A stretch of DNA of 64,000 nucleotides from Salipaludibacillus aurantiacus (GCF_900111295.1 NZ_FOGT01000008.1:1-64000); one strand, 5' to 3'; counted from the stretch's first letter, positions 36,987-45,079 are shown. Notes: a model not told the origin generated them from the letters alone. Translations and numbers: made by a program.

Positions 36987-37162
36987 TTATATGTCAGTGT
37001 TTATTGGATATTAACACTTTAATTCGCATATCAAATCGCACAATAAATAACATAGTGACAATAGTTATTGTCATGGTAAAAAATACGCTGCTAAAAAGGT
37101 TGCTAATTACTATGCTATTTGGTGTGTTAATTCTTGTGTAATTTACAAAGGTATTGGAATTT

Positions 37163-37173
37163 TATGTTAGAAT
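37163..37173 (+). promoter_or_regulatory. Extended -10 promoter for the serine hydrolase
   Basis: TATGTTAGAAT fits TGnTAnAAT and closely resembles the -10 regions upstream of the HNH, OLD and reverse transcriptase genes. No clear -35. The rest of 36987-37262 is AT-rich without a gene. Confidence 0.45.
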
Positions 37174-37309
37174 ATATAAAGTATATTCAAAGATTGTGAA
37201 AAAATACACTTAAACAAACGGGGAGGATAGTGGAACAAGGAGCAAGGATTTATTTTTTATAATGTCGAATATATTATCAATCATAGCAACAAAGGAAAGT
37301 AGTGAAATA

Positions 37310-38329
37310 ATGATAATTAACGGAAAGAAAAACACAAAGTTTGATTCGGTTGTGTCTAATGTCAGGAAGACATCTGAAGAAGTTGATTGTTCAGGTGCAT
37401 CTGTTTTTATTATTCATGACGATAGAATAGTTACAGAAGAATATTGGGGGAAGCATTCTAAGGAACCTGATTCGAGACGTATCCAGGAAGACACACGATT
37501 TCATGTCGCATCAGTTCGAAAAAGTTACATAGGTTTTGCAGTTGCTTATGCGGTTAATAAAGGGTACATAGGTTCAATAGATGACTCAATAATAAAATAC
37601 CTTCCACCGAATGAAATTGCAATATTAAATGAGACTACCATAAGACACTTACTAACGCATACGCATGGTTTAAAGAGTATTAATGGGGAGATATACCGAG
37701 AATTTCCGTCTGGTGAGAATTGGGCTTATCGAGGTATTGGAATTAATATGTTGACGCAAATCGTTAAAAATACAACTGGTAAATCGGTAGCTGAGATAGT
37801 TGCTAATAACGTATTTAAACCTCTAAAATTTACGGAGACTGGATGGTACGGAGATATAAATGAAAAACTTGTTGATGTTATTCGGAAACCTAATGACCCA
37901 AATTGGACTACAAGTAAGAGTACAGACGGTGATAGGATGAATATGTATGTATCATCAAGAGAGTTGGCTAAATGGGGATACTTTCATCTTAAACAGGGAT
38001 ATGTAAATGGAGAACAAATTGTATCAAATGAAATCATAGATATTGCTACATCACTTCAAAGTCCAAATTCAATAGATGCGGAACTCCCACAAAATGGTTA
38101 TTTATGGTTTGTAAAAGACTTGCCTGCAAGAAAATCAGAAATTGGTGGACTTGTACCTAAAGGCTCCTTTCAAATTTTAGGCTATACGGGAGTAACTCTC
38201 TTGGTTATACCTCAGCATAATCTTGTGGCAGTGCGTGCGTTTAATAGTTTTGGTTCTCCTAATGGGTTTGATTATTTACACGATGTTCGAAAATTTGGCG
38301 ATACAATAATGACGTGCTTATTGAACTAA
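37310..38329 (+). CDS. Beta-lactamase-family serine hydrolase
   Basis: A penicillin-binding-protein-like hydrolase of about 339 residues. Seen: SxxK as FHVASVRKSYIGFAVAY, LLTHTHGLKSI (family LLTHTSGL), YRGIGINMLTQIV where the usual YSN triad reads YRG, and GYTGVTLLVIP near the C-terminus in place of HxG. No signal peptide is visible, so it is probably cytoplasmic; esterase or peptidase activity is as likely as beta-lactam hydrolysis. ATG 37310 has AAAGGAAAG 10 bases upstream; ATG 37262 would add 16 residues but lacks a close ribosome site. Confidence 0.78.
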   Translation: MIINGKKNTKFDSVVSNVRKTSEEVDCSGASVFIIHDDRIVTEEYWGKHSKEPDSRRIQEDTRFHVASVRKSYIGFAVAYAVNKGYIGSIDDSIIKYLPPNEIAILNETTIRHLLTHTHGLKSINGEIYREFPSGENWAYRGIGINMLTQIVKNTTGKSVAEIVANNVFKPLKFTETGWYGDINEKLVDVIRKPNDPNWTTSKSTDGDRMNMYVSSRELAKWGYFHLKQGYVNGEQIVSNEIIDIATSLQSPNSIDAELPQNGYLWFVKDLPARKSEIGGLVPKGSFQILGYTGVTLLVIPQHNLVAVRAFNSFGSPNGFDYLHDVRKFGDTIMTCLLN

Positions 38330-38443
38330 AGGGAGCAATAGTTGAAGATCCTAGAAGCTGCATATGCTTGCTTTTATAATTGCATCCGAAATGGGGACTG
38401 ATGTTAAACAGTAGAAGTATATTCTTAAATAAAGCATACATAC

Positions 38444-38464
38444 AAAAAAGGCAGCGATAAATGG
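38444..38464 (+). terminator. Left half of a terminator split by the IS element
   Basis: AAAAAAGGCAGCGATAAA (38444-38461) pairs perfectly with TTTATCGCTGCCTTTTTT at 40125-40142 on the far side of the IS. Removing the IS and one TGG copy restores an 18-bp stem with a TGG loop. Confidence 0.85.
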
Positions 38465-38471
38465 TGATATG

Positions 38472-38525
38472 CTCCCCTAAAGGTAGACAGATGAAATAAA
38501 CAAAATCTGTTTACCTTTGGGGGAG
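38472..38525 (+). promoter_or_regulatory. Hairpin over the IS left end and orfA ribosome site
   Basis: CTCCCCTAAAGGTAGACAGAT pairs with few mismatches to the segment ending GGGGGAG at 38525, which is also the orfA ribosome site. Transcripts entering from outside would fold and hide that site, limiting transposase made by read-through. Confidence 0.6.
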
Positions 38526-38530
38526 TTTTT

Positions 38531-39202
38531 GTGTCCAGAAAAAACTTTACTGCATTAGAAAAGCTTAGGATTATCGCTGAATACAACGATGGGGATCTCC
38601 AGCCTAAGGAGGTTGCCAGAAAATATGATCTGAATGTAAGTACTCTCAAAAAATGGAGGCTCTTGTATGAAGAGTCCGGCGCTGCTGGTCTTGAACCGAT
38701 AAAAAATCATAAATCTTACTCAGCCGAACTGAAACAGGCTGCCGTTCATGACTATCTTTCCGGCGGATTTTCGCAAAGTGAAGTTACAAGGAAATATGGG
38801 ATCTCAACCAGAAACGTTCTCATGGGTTGGGTCGAGCTTTATAATGGTCATAAAGCACTTAAAGACGACAGGAAGGGATTGAGTCGCTCTATGACCAAGG
38901 GAAAGAATGTTTGTTTCGAGGAAAAGGTGGAAATCGTTAAAGACTGTCTGGCTCACGGGAAAGACTATGCCAGATCAATGGAGGTCCACAAGGTTTCATA
39001 CGCACAGATTTACAGCTGGGTAAGAAAGTACCTTCAAGGTGGCGAAGAAGCACTTCAGGACAATCGAGGAAAGCAAAGAACGGAAGAAGAGCTGACAAAA
39101 GAAGAAAAGGAAATGAAGAAGCTGAAAAGGGAGAACGAGCGTCTTCGCGCGGAGAATGCGTTCTTAAAAAAGTTGGAGGAGATCGAAAGGAGGCGGTACT
39201 GA
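38531..39202 (+). CDS. IS3-family transposase OrfA
   Basis: A 223-residue protein with repeated helix-turn-helix units: EVARKYDLNVSTLKKWRLLY, SEVTRKYGISTRNVLMGWV and a third ending in SWVRKYLQ, then a leucine-zipper-like helix (KKLKRENERLRAENAFLKKL). It binds the IS ends. It starts with GTG after GGGGGAG. A slippery AAAAAAG at 39166-39172 precedes its stop and would allow -1 frameshifting into OrfB to make the full transposase. Confidence 0.9.
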   Translation: MSRKNFTALEKLRIIAEYNDGDLQPKEVARKYDLNVSTLKKWRLLYEESGAAGLEPIKNHKSYSAELKQAAVHDYLSGGFSQSEVTRKYGISTRNVLMGWVELYNGHKALKDDRKGLSRSMTKGKNVCFEEKVEIVKDCLAHGKDYARSMEVHKVSYAQIYSWVRKYLQGGEEALQDNRGKQRTEEELTKEEKEMKKLKRENERLRAENAFLKKLEEIERRRY

Positions 39203-40077
39203 GTGAAACCCGGTACCATGATCGGTTCACTGCCATATCTGAACTAAGCACAGAAGAAAATCTGTCTGTCCAGTTACTCTGTGACATTGCGGAAGTTTCC
39301 AGGCAGGGCTATTACAAGTGGAGGAAACGAAGACCTTCAGTCAGAGAGAAATTAAATCAGAGGGTGATGAGCGAGATCACCCTTCTTCAACGTAAGTTGA
39401 AAGGGATTTACGGCTATCGGAGAATGACAATGTCGATGAACCGGATTTTTAAGGAGCCGTTGAATCATAAACGTATTCTGCGTCTCATGAAAAGGGCCAA
39501 CCTCTTGTCTATCATTCGTCGTAAGAAACGGCGTTATAAATACTCTTCTCCTCTTCACACAGCCGAAAATGTACTGAATCGCGAGTTCCAGGCAGACCGG
39601 CCCAACGAGAAGTGGGTAACGGACGTGACGGAAATGAAGTATGGTAACCGCAAGGCTTACCTTAGTGCTATTATGGACCTCCATGATGGCAGCGTGATCT
39701 CTTATGTACTGGGGAAATCGAACAACAATGATCTTGTATTTAAAACACTAAGAAAAGCTCTGAAGGCAGCACCTAACTCAAAGGCTTTGATCCACAGTGA
39801 CCGAGGTTTTCAATATACCTCCCGCCACTTTAAGAGAATGGTCGATAAGGCAAAAATGAAGCAAAGCATGTCCCGTGTTGGGCGTTGTATTGATAAGGGC
39901 CCAATGGAGTCGTTCTGGGGTAAATTAAAATGCGAGAAGTACAGGCTTGGTTCGTACCAGTCTTTCGAAGAACTACAAAAAGATATTTATGATTACATAC
40001 AGTTTTATAACCATGATCGTTACCAGGAAAAACTAAACGGCCTCAGCCCCTGTGAATACAGAGCTAAGGCCGCTTAA
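39172..40077 (+). CDS. IS3-family transposase OrfB (DDE integrase)
   Basis: The -1 frame relative to orfA, open from the slippery site. Seen: IAEVSRQGYYKWRKRRPS (HTH_21-type), KGIYGYRRM, then the rve DDE core: VTDVTEMKYGNRKAYLSAIM (D), LIHSDRGFQYTS (D) and KGPMESFWGKLKCE (E). The first ATG is at 39364, but conserved sequence begins upstream, so it is made as an OrfAB fusion. All three catalytic residues are present. Confidence 0.9.
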   Translation, partial: VGGDRKEAVLSETRYHDRFTAISELSTEENLSVQLLCDIAEVSRQGYYKWRKRRPSVREKLNQRVMSEITLLQRKLKGIYGYRRMTMSMNRIFKEPLNHKRILRLMKRANLLSIIRRKKRRYKYSSPLHTAENVLNREFQADRPNEKWVTDVTEMKYGNRKAYLSAIMDLHDGSVISYVLGKSNNNDLVFKTLRKALKAAPNSKALIHSDRGFQYTSRHFKRMVDKAKMKQSMSRVGRCIDKGPMESFWGKLKCEKYRLGSYQSFEELQKDIYDYIQFYNHDRYQEKLNGLSPCEYRAKAA

Positions 40078-40294
40078 TACATTTTTATTATTTCCACGGT
40101 CTACTTGACGGGGGCTGTTCATGGTTTATCGCTGCCTTTTTTCTTAGTTATATTATAGCATAATTTTCCATGAAATTTCAGGCTGTTATTCTAATATTCT
40201 AAATATTACCATAAGAGAGTGACTTGGTATATGAAGGAGTTTAGTAATACAAGAGTTCGTAAAAACAATGGTCTATTGCAAGGAGGATTATAAT

Positions 40295-40657
40295 ATGCAA
40301 CTTTATAGGTTCGATAATGAAATTGGAAAAAAAGTCACTCATTTTAACTCTAATTTTATAATGTCTCGAATAACAAAAACGGAATCAGCTGCTCAAATTA
40401 GTTGCATGTATTTAGAGCCTGACGGAATTATTGGCTTTCATAAAACGGTAGTTCCTCAATTACTTATTATTGTTACTGGTGAAGGCTGGGTACGGAATGA
40501 TGATATGTCAGAAATAAGTGTTAAAGCAGGTGATGCTGTCTATTGGGATGAAGGTGAAGGACACGAAACTTTCACTAATTCAGGGCTTACTGCAATAGTA
40601 ATAGAATCAGAAGAACTAAATCCATCTGATTTCATGCCTCAGAAAGAGTTGACCTAA
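40295..40657 (+). CDS. Cupin-domain protein
   Basis: A 120-residue single-domain cupin. Seen: GIIGFHKTVVPQLLIIVTGEGWV, the first cupin motif with its metal-binding His, and GDAVYWDEGEGHETF, the second. ATG 40295 follows AAGGAGG; ATG 40268 lies before that site. Small stand-alone cupins act as sugar-phosphate isomerases, dioxygenases or sensors, and the function is open. It is carried as element cargo. Confidence 0.8.
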   Translation: MQLYRFDNEIGKKVTHFNSNFIMSRITKTESAAQISCMYLEPDGIIGFHKTVVPQLLIIVTGEGWVRNDDMSEISVKAGDAVYWDEGEGHETFTNSGLTAIVIESEELNPSDFMPQKELT

Positions 40658-40743
40658 ATTCACACTTCCAGGAACGGGAGCCTTACTAAACCAGCGCAGT
40701 ACACTTTTGTTAAAGAATAGAATGTTATTAGGGAGGGGCTTGA

Positions 40744-41268
40744 ATGTTAGGGGTAAATAAAGGAGAAGTCAAGTTGGTAACTCATTCGTCAAACTGGAAA
40801 GATCTATTTGCCGAAGAGAAAGAAATGTTACAATCCATCATTGGAGAAAACATAAAAGATATTCAACATTTTGGAAGTACAGCTATTGAAGGTATTAAAG
40901 CTAAACCTATTATCGACATACTCGTTGGAGTGGAGTCTTTAGATAAAGTTGAGAAATTCGATAAAGAGAGTTTAAAAGAAAATGGATATTACCATTTATC
41001 GAAAGTGCGTCTTGAAGGAAAAGTAGTTTTTGCTAAATTCTCTAACTTAGAAAACCTAACTAAGACACATATCATGCACATAGTTGAACATAACGGAACA
41101 TGGTGGAAAGAGCATACTTTTTTTAGAGATTATTTGAATGATAATCCTGATAAAGCAAGAGAATATGAAGCATTAAAAAAGAGTTTGGCATTAAAATATC
41201 CTAAGGATGAACGTACCTACACCGATGAAAAGAAGAAGTTTGTTGATGATATACTAAGTAAATTATAA
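40744..41268 (+). CDS. GrpB/UPF0157 family nucleotidyltransferase-fold protein
   Basis: A 174-residue GrpB-family protein, a nucleotidyltransferase fold often seen alone or fused to dephospho-CoA kinase. Seen: QHFGSTAIEGIKAKPIIDILVGV (GS plus DxD-like metal site) and the KTHIMHIVEHNGTWW segment. ATG follows GGGAGGGG. Its function is not established, though related proteins can be resistance-like or metabolic. A terminator follows. Confidence 0.85.
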   Translation: MLGVNKGEVKLVTHSSNWKDLFAEEKEMLQSIIGENIKDIQHFGSTAIEGIKAKPIIDILVGVESLDKVEKFDKESLKENGYYHLSKVRLEGKVVFAKFSNLENLTKTHIMHIVEHNGTWWKEHTFFRDYLNDNPDKAREYEALKKSLALKYPKDERTYTDEKKKFVDDILSKL

Positions 41269-41326
41269 ACATTCTTCTTCAACAAACGGAGAGCTTTAGT
41301 TGAAGAAGACGATATAAAAAACGGGA

Positions 41327-41357
41327 CGCTTGGGCATTTAATCCCAAGCGTTTTTTT
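41327..41357 (+). terminator. Terminator after the GrpB gene
   Basis: CGCTTGGG, an 8-base loop, CCCAAGCG and seven Ts. Confidence 0.9.
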
Positions 41358-41718
41358 GGATGCTTTTTGTACTGTTATTAATGGTGTTAAAGTAAGTGCG
41401 ATTTTACTTGATATTTTAACTGTTATTTAATATTTTCTCCACAATATCGGAACTACTTAGGGACTTATTCAGTTCCTTTTGTTCTTTATTTTCTATTTTC
41501 TTTCTAACAAATTGATTTATTATCTCAAATAGTACTGGAGGCTATATTGTTATTGTCTTATATTCTTTCTTTTGGGCATTATTAATATGATAAAATATAC
41601 AGTATATCCCAATAAAAAGGAATAGGAACTTTATTATCTTATCTTTCTTCAGCCATTTCACATTTTAATTGAGAATTTGGTATAAATATTAAGTACTAAC
41701 GAGGAGGAATAGTAAGTT
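41358..41718 (+). other. Gene-free leader of the reverse transcriptase gene
   Basis: About 360 AT-rich bases without an ORF. It contains an extended -10 (ATATGATAAAATATA near 41587-41601), a weak GGAACT/AGTTCC stem (41449-41476), and the ribosome site GAGGAGG before ATG 41719. Some defence reverse transcriptases use a neighbouring non-coding RNA as template; this region and 43483-43690 are the places to look, but I see no clear structure. Confidence 0.4.
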
Positions 41719-43482
41719 ATGCAAGAAAATTCTTTATTCGAATTCATTGATAAAGACCATTTCAGGACTTTATTCCCTATAAACTCGATGAGAGTATTAA
41801 GTACGTTTGGTCTAGGAGAAATAAAAAAGTTTATCAACGACAATATTTTTGAAAAAAATTGGCTACAATCAATTCTAGAGAAAGATAAGTATCAAGAGGT
41901 TAAAAACATTATAGGTCAAAAACACATTAATATAATAGATAAAAAGTTTAATAATTCCTTCTTAGTCCAACCCTTGGTCTATGCTTCGAAAGATTTAAAC
42001 CATTTAAGACAGACATTCTTGTTAGACCCTATCTCTCAAATATTTTTATATGATTTTGTATATAGGAACAAGGCTTATTTTAAGAGACATTCCCTAGAGA
42101 ATAGAAAAAGTTATGGATATTATTTTAAGGACGGAAAATTAGTTTCTAATGGAGAAGAGTACCAATTGTTTAAAGAAGATATTTATGAAAAGAAATCAAA
42201 ATATAACTATATGGCAAAATTAGACATTGCTAATTGTTTTAATAATATTTATCATCATGACTTAGTAAGTTATATTTCAAGGCTTATAAACCAAAGGGAA
42301 TCCCAAAAACTAGGTTCTTTCCTAAGGGATATAAACTTTGGGAGAAGCACCAGTTGTGTACCTCAGGGGTTAATTCCAACTAAAATTATAGGAAATTCTT
42401 TCTTAACTTTTATTGAGAAGTCTAGAGAACTAAAATCAGAATATATGGCACGCTTTATGGATGATATCTTCTTGTTTTCTGATGATGAACACATTATTCG
42501 TAATGATGTGATTAAAATTCAACAACTTATTGGTGAAAAAGGTTTATCTTTAAATGAAGAGAAATCACAAATATTAAAAACTGAGGAAGATGTTATTAGA
42601 GAAATTGAAGAGATTAAAAAAGAGCTTCTTCAAAAAAGAGCTACAGTAGTCGACTCATATACAGGTGATTTGCATGATGTAAAGCCTGAATTAACTGTAA
42701 AACAAGAGACTTATTTGAAGGAAAAGCTCCATGATGCTAGGACACTTCAAGAAGACGACATGGAATTAATTCTTAATTTACTATCAACTAACGAAGAGGA
42801 AACGATTGAACTAGTGGAACTAGTAATCGAGAAAGCTCCGCACCTAACAAAAAACCTCTATCATAATATTAACAGAAATTTTATGTACCTTGATAGTGAA
42901 GTAATAACTACTATTAAAAAATACATAAATGAACAAAATCTAATTCATGAATACCAACTTTTTTGGTTAACAAAAATAATAGTTGATTTTACTAATATAA
43001 ACGAGTCTATTGCTGACCTGTTATTAAATATTTATAATCATGGTTCCTCAACTAGTGCTGTAAAGTGTGTTATTTTAGAAGTGCAAGAAAATAGTTTTGG
43101 ATTATTAGAACTTAAGAAGAAGGTGGCTCGAGGAAGCGCTCCTGAAATGGTAATTAGTTCTCTCGTAGGTTTAATCAGCCATGAAATAAGTAATCGTAAT
43201 CAAACATACGATTACGTTGCAAGGTCTAATCCAATGATGGAGATTTATATAAAGGTCTTAAAAACTTTGGATGAAGAAAAGATTTCAAATATTTTTTCAG
43301 ATGGTCGTGAAAGAGTTAACTTCTTTGAAAATAATAATAGAGTGGATGAGTTTTTCGACCTGCTTGGAAGCGAGGACCAAAACAAGGAAATCGAAGAAGA
43401 AGAAAACATTGGATATGCTAATGACCCTTTTGTGAACGTTGTAAAACCAAATGATATTAACGACGATGATTTACCATTCTAG
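41719..43482 (+). CDS. Abi/DRT-like reverse transcriptase with an SSB-like C-terminal tail
   Basis: A 587-residue reverse transcriptase of the unknown-group/abortive-infection kind. Seen: palm motif A KLDIANCFNNIYHHDL (D169), motif B GRSTSCVPQGLIPTKIIGNSFL (about 208-229), motif C ARFMDDIFLFSDD with FMDD in place of YxDD (D248, D249), then an alpha-helical repeat-like region (about 340-520) as in AbiA/AbiK-type enzymes. There is no retron-type msr-msd next to it that I can see, and no maturase domain. Residues 568-587, NDPFVNVVKPNDINDDDLPF, closely match the C-terminal tail of Bacillus SSB. The probable role is phage defence by DNA synthesis; partner recruitment through the tail is inference. 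Confidence 0.85.
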   Translation: MQENSLFEFIDKDHFRTLFPINSMRVLSTFGLGEIKKFINDNIFEKNWLQSILEKDKYQEVKNIIGQKHINIIDKKFNNSFLVQPLVYASKDLNHLRQTFLLDPISQIFLYDFVYRNKAYFKRHSLENRKSYGYYFKDGKLVSNGEEYQLFKEDIYEKKSKYNYMAKLDIANCFNNIYHHDLVSYISRLINQRESQKLGSFLRDINFGRSTSCVPQGLIPTKIIGNSFLTFIEKSRELKSEYMARFMDDIFLFSDDEHIIRNDVIKIQQLIGEKGLSLNEEKSQILKTEEDVIREIEEIKKELLQKRATVVDSYTGDLHDVKPELTVKQETYLKEKLHDARTLQEDDMELILNLLSTNEEETIELVELVIEKAPHLTKNLYHNINRNFMYLDSEVITTIKKYINEQNLIHEYQLFWLTKIIVDFTNINESIADLLLNIYNHGSSTSAVKCVILEVQENSFGLLELKKKVARGSAPEMVISSLVGLISHEISNRNQTYDYVARSNPMMEIYIKVLKTLDEEKISNIFSDGRERVNFFENNNRVDEFFDLLGSEDQNKEIEEEENIGYANDPFVNVVKPNDINDDDLPF

Positions 43483-43690
43483 ATTTAAAACAGTGTAAGC
43501 TCGAATCCAACAAGCTTACAGTATGGAAGGTTAAAAACGTGGTTTCCAATTCCGATTTGGAATGTTTCATTTATCTCCTAGCCTTATGAACAAACGAACC
43601 ACTATTCAACAAGTAGTAGTGTGTGATTTGAATTAGATAAATTTAAACAAAAACAGACAGCTTAATGAAAAGACTGTCTGAATGTAGAAT
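43483..43690 (+). other. Gap after the reverse transcriptase
   Basis: No gene. Contains a TGTAAGCT/AGCTTACA stem-loop at 43494-43520 without a T run, and CAGACAG/CTGTCTG near 43658-43681, equivalent in position to the ACAGACATCC/GGATATCTGT hairpin at 44921-44947 before the other att-like site. Confidence 0.4.
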
Positions 43691-43776
43691 AAGTAAACAC
43701 CACTACATCTTCTTAATTTGTCTGCGACCAGCAGTTCTCACATGTGGAGTGTGTCTCATGGTTAGTGAAAAAATAA
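43691..43776 (+). repeat. Att-like site with a second rlmCD 3'-end remnant
   Basis: Starts AAGTAAACACCACTAC and includes a frame reading HVECVSWLVKK followed by TAA (43741-43776), homologous to the rlmCD C-terminus ([13 protein letters not shown]) and to NVECVSQIVKK near 45.03 kb. The order AAACACCACTAC, GCGACC, TGTGGAGTG is shared with the site at 44957-45042. Confidence 0.6.
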
Positions 43777-43867
43777 AAAGTAGGAAAGTGTAAGACTTGA
43801 GGAGGTAATAATACAAGAGTAGTCGAGATTGAAGAGTAATGTGTAAACTATAATGGAACGACAAAAG

Positions 43868-43907
43868 GTGTCAGATCCTGTAGTTAAGAAGGGTCTGACA
43901 CTTTTTT
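43868..43907 (+). terminator. Terminator-like hairpin
   Basis: GTGTCAGATCC, a 12-base loop, GGGTCTGACAC and six Ts. No gene precedes it directly; it sits just past the second att-like site. Confidence 0.7.
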
Positions 43908-43985
43908 AGTTTTAAAATGTGGAAAAGTGCCAGTACTCATAGCATTATTGCTTTATCAGTGTGGGGGCATATATAATTTTTCTAC

Positions 43986-44375
43986 TTACTTCAATTTAAT
44001 TCGGACCGGACGGACCTTCTTTTTATCCTGCGTATCATCTGTCTCCTGTGTATGAATGGTTTTTCGGTTTTCTTTTTCTAAAGCAGTTCGTTTCATTGAA
44101 CTTGTTGCACTGTGCAGCATCTCCCCCATATCACGAACCGAATCAACTAATGGATCAACAGATTCCATTTTTCCTTTTACATCCACTGAAATTTTGTTGG
44201 CTTCATGTATTAGCTCCTCTGCCTCATCTGTAATGCTGTTTACAGATTCCCTGGCGTCTGATAGCGTCTCCTTTGTTTCAGCCAGTGTTGCCATTAGTTT
44301 TCGTAATGTCAAAACCAAAAAAACGACGAGAAAAACAAATGCAACAGCTGCAATGCCAACACTCCACGCAATCAT
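43986..44375 (-). CDS. DUF948 (YtxG-like) membrane protein
   Basis: A 129-residue protein with one N-terminal membrane helix (VGIAAVAFVFLVVFLVLTL) and a long heptad-rich cytoplasmic helix (residues 25-95) ending in a basic KKKVRPVRIKLK tail, typical of DUF948. Family members are linked to general stress genes in Bacillus, with unknown biochemistry. It sits between two att-like sites, so it may be cargo of the outer, older element. The ATG is preceded by GGGAGG. Confidence 0.75.
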   Translation of the reverse strand: MIAWSVGIAAVAFVFLVVFLVLTLRKLMATLAETKETLSDARESVNSITDEAEELIHEANKISVDVKGKMESVDPLVDSVRDMGEMLHSATSSMKRTALEKENRKTIHTQETDDTQDKKKVRPVRIKLK

Positions 44376-44607
44376 TTAGACCACCTCCCTTCTTCACTCA
44401 GTCTATGAGGGTGGAGGTTCGGACATTCCTTATCACAACACTTATTAGTATAAAAATGATCATTTTTTCTACTCAATATTAACATTTACTGTGAATTACT
44501 ATATAAATAATCTCTTTGGTAAGCAGGGCATATCTGACAAGTAAAGTATTTGTTTACATGGACTTTAGACAACAGTTTAATAGGAGTTTTATTGGGGGTT
44601 GTGAACA
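44376..44607 (+). other. Gene-free AT-rich stretch
   Basis: No ORF with a ribosome site and no strong hairpin. It separates the DUF948 gene from a decayed small ORF. Confidence 0.4.
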
Positions 44608-44753
44608 GTGGAAAAACATATTAAAGTGGCTACTAAATTGATGAGTATACAAATTTGGTGTATGGTTTTTATATTAAGGGTGAAATTAAGAATTTGTTTG
44701 AAGTAGAGGATTTCTTTGATTCAATAAATGCCTTTCCATCAATACTGAGATAG
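44608..44753 (+). pseudogene. Possible frameshifted small gene
   Basis: A GTG-started frame reading MEKHIKVATKLMSIQIW continues in another frame as YGFYIKGEIKNLFEVEDFFD and ends at TAG 44751-44753. One frameshift near 44660 would join them into a protein of about 48 residues. I recognise no family. Confidence 0.25.
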
Positions 44754-44956
44754 TTCCACTATTTATTGTGAAAAGGAAATTAAAAAAGTAAGCTGAGCAT
44801 TTACAACCCGTGCTTGTAGCTCATTGTATAGACAAAGTGAAGAACTCCGCTAACTATGGTGTAATTAATTTCTTCTAGACTTTTGGAAGATAATTATTAT
44901 TAAAAGTAAAATTAAAGAAAACAGACATCCTCTTGCGGATATCTGTTACACTGTCT

Positions 44957-45042
44957 AGGCAAACACCACTACCTATAATAATTTTGTTCGCGACCTGTAC
45001 TCAACAAATGTGGAGTGCGTCTCGCAGATAGTTAAAAAATAA
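44957..45042 (+). repeat. attR-like site with the native rlmCD 3' end
   Basis: Begins AGGCAAACACCACTAC and contains AATGTGGAGTGCGTCTCGCAG and onward, a frame reading NVECVSQIVKK then TAA. The stop is followed at once by a strong terminator, as expected for the original end of rlmCD before insertion. The shared core with 24343-24373 is TCGCAGATAGTT. Confidence 0.7.
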
Positions 45043-45079
45043 GCAGGAGCCCCTGAATAGGGGCGTCCTGCAGTTTTTT
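45043..45079 (+). terminator. Probable original rlmCD terminator
   Basis: GCAGGAGCCCCTGAATAGGGGCG continuing to TCCTGC and six Ts: nested perfect stems directly after the displaced rlmCD end. Confidence 0.85.

Larger units (their letters stand above)
38465..40121 (+). mobile_element. IS3-family (IS150-like) insertion sequence
   Basis: A 1657-bp element with imperfect terminal inverted repeats: left TGATATGCTCCCCTAAAGG; right, reverse complement, TGAACAGCCCCCGTCAAGT. It is flanked by a 3-bp duplication TGG (38462-38464, 40122-40124). Two overlapping frames (orfA, orfB) are joined by an AAAAAAG slippery site. All expected parts are present, so it may be active. Confidence 0.9.

Noticed and set aside
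38444-40142. The GGCAGCGATAAA inverted flanks as transposon ends
   Set aside because: IS3-type ends with a TGG duplication lie inside them, and joining the flanks rebuilds a terminator.
41719-43482. Retron or group II intron reverse transcriptase
   Set aside because: No msr-msd-like inverted repeats next to it, no maturase or endonuclease domain, and motif and C-terminal features fit Abi/DRT enzymes better.
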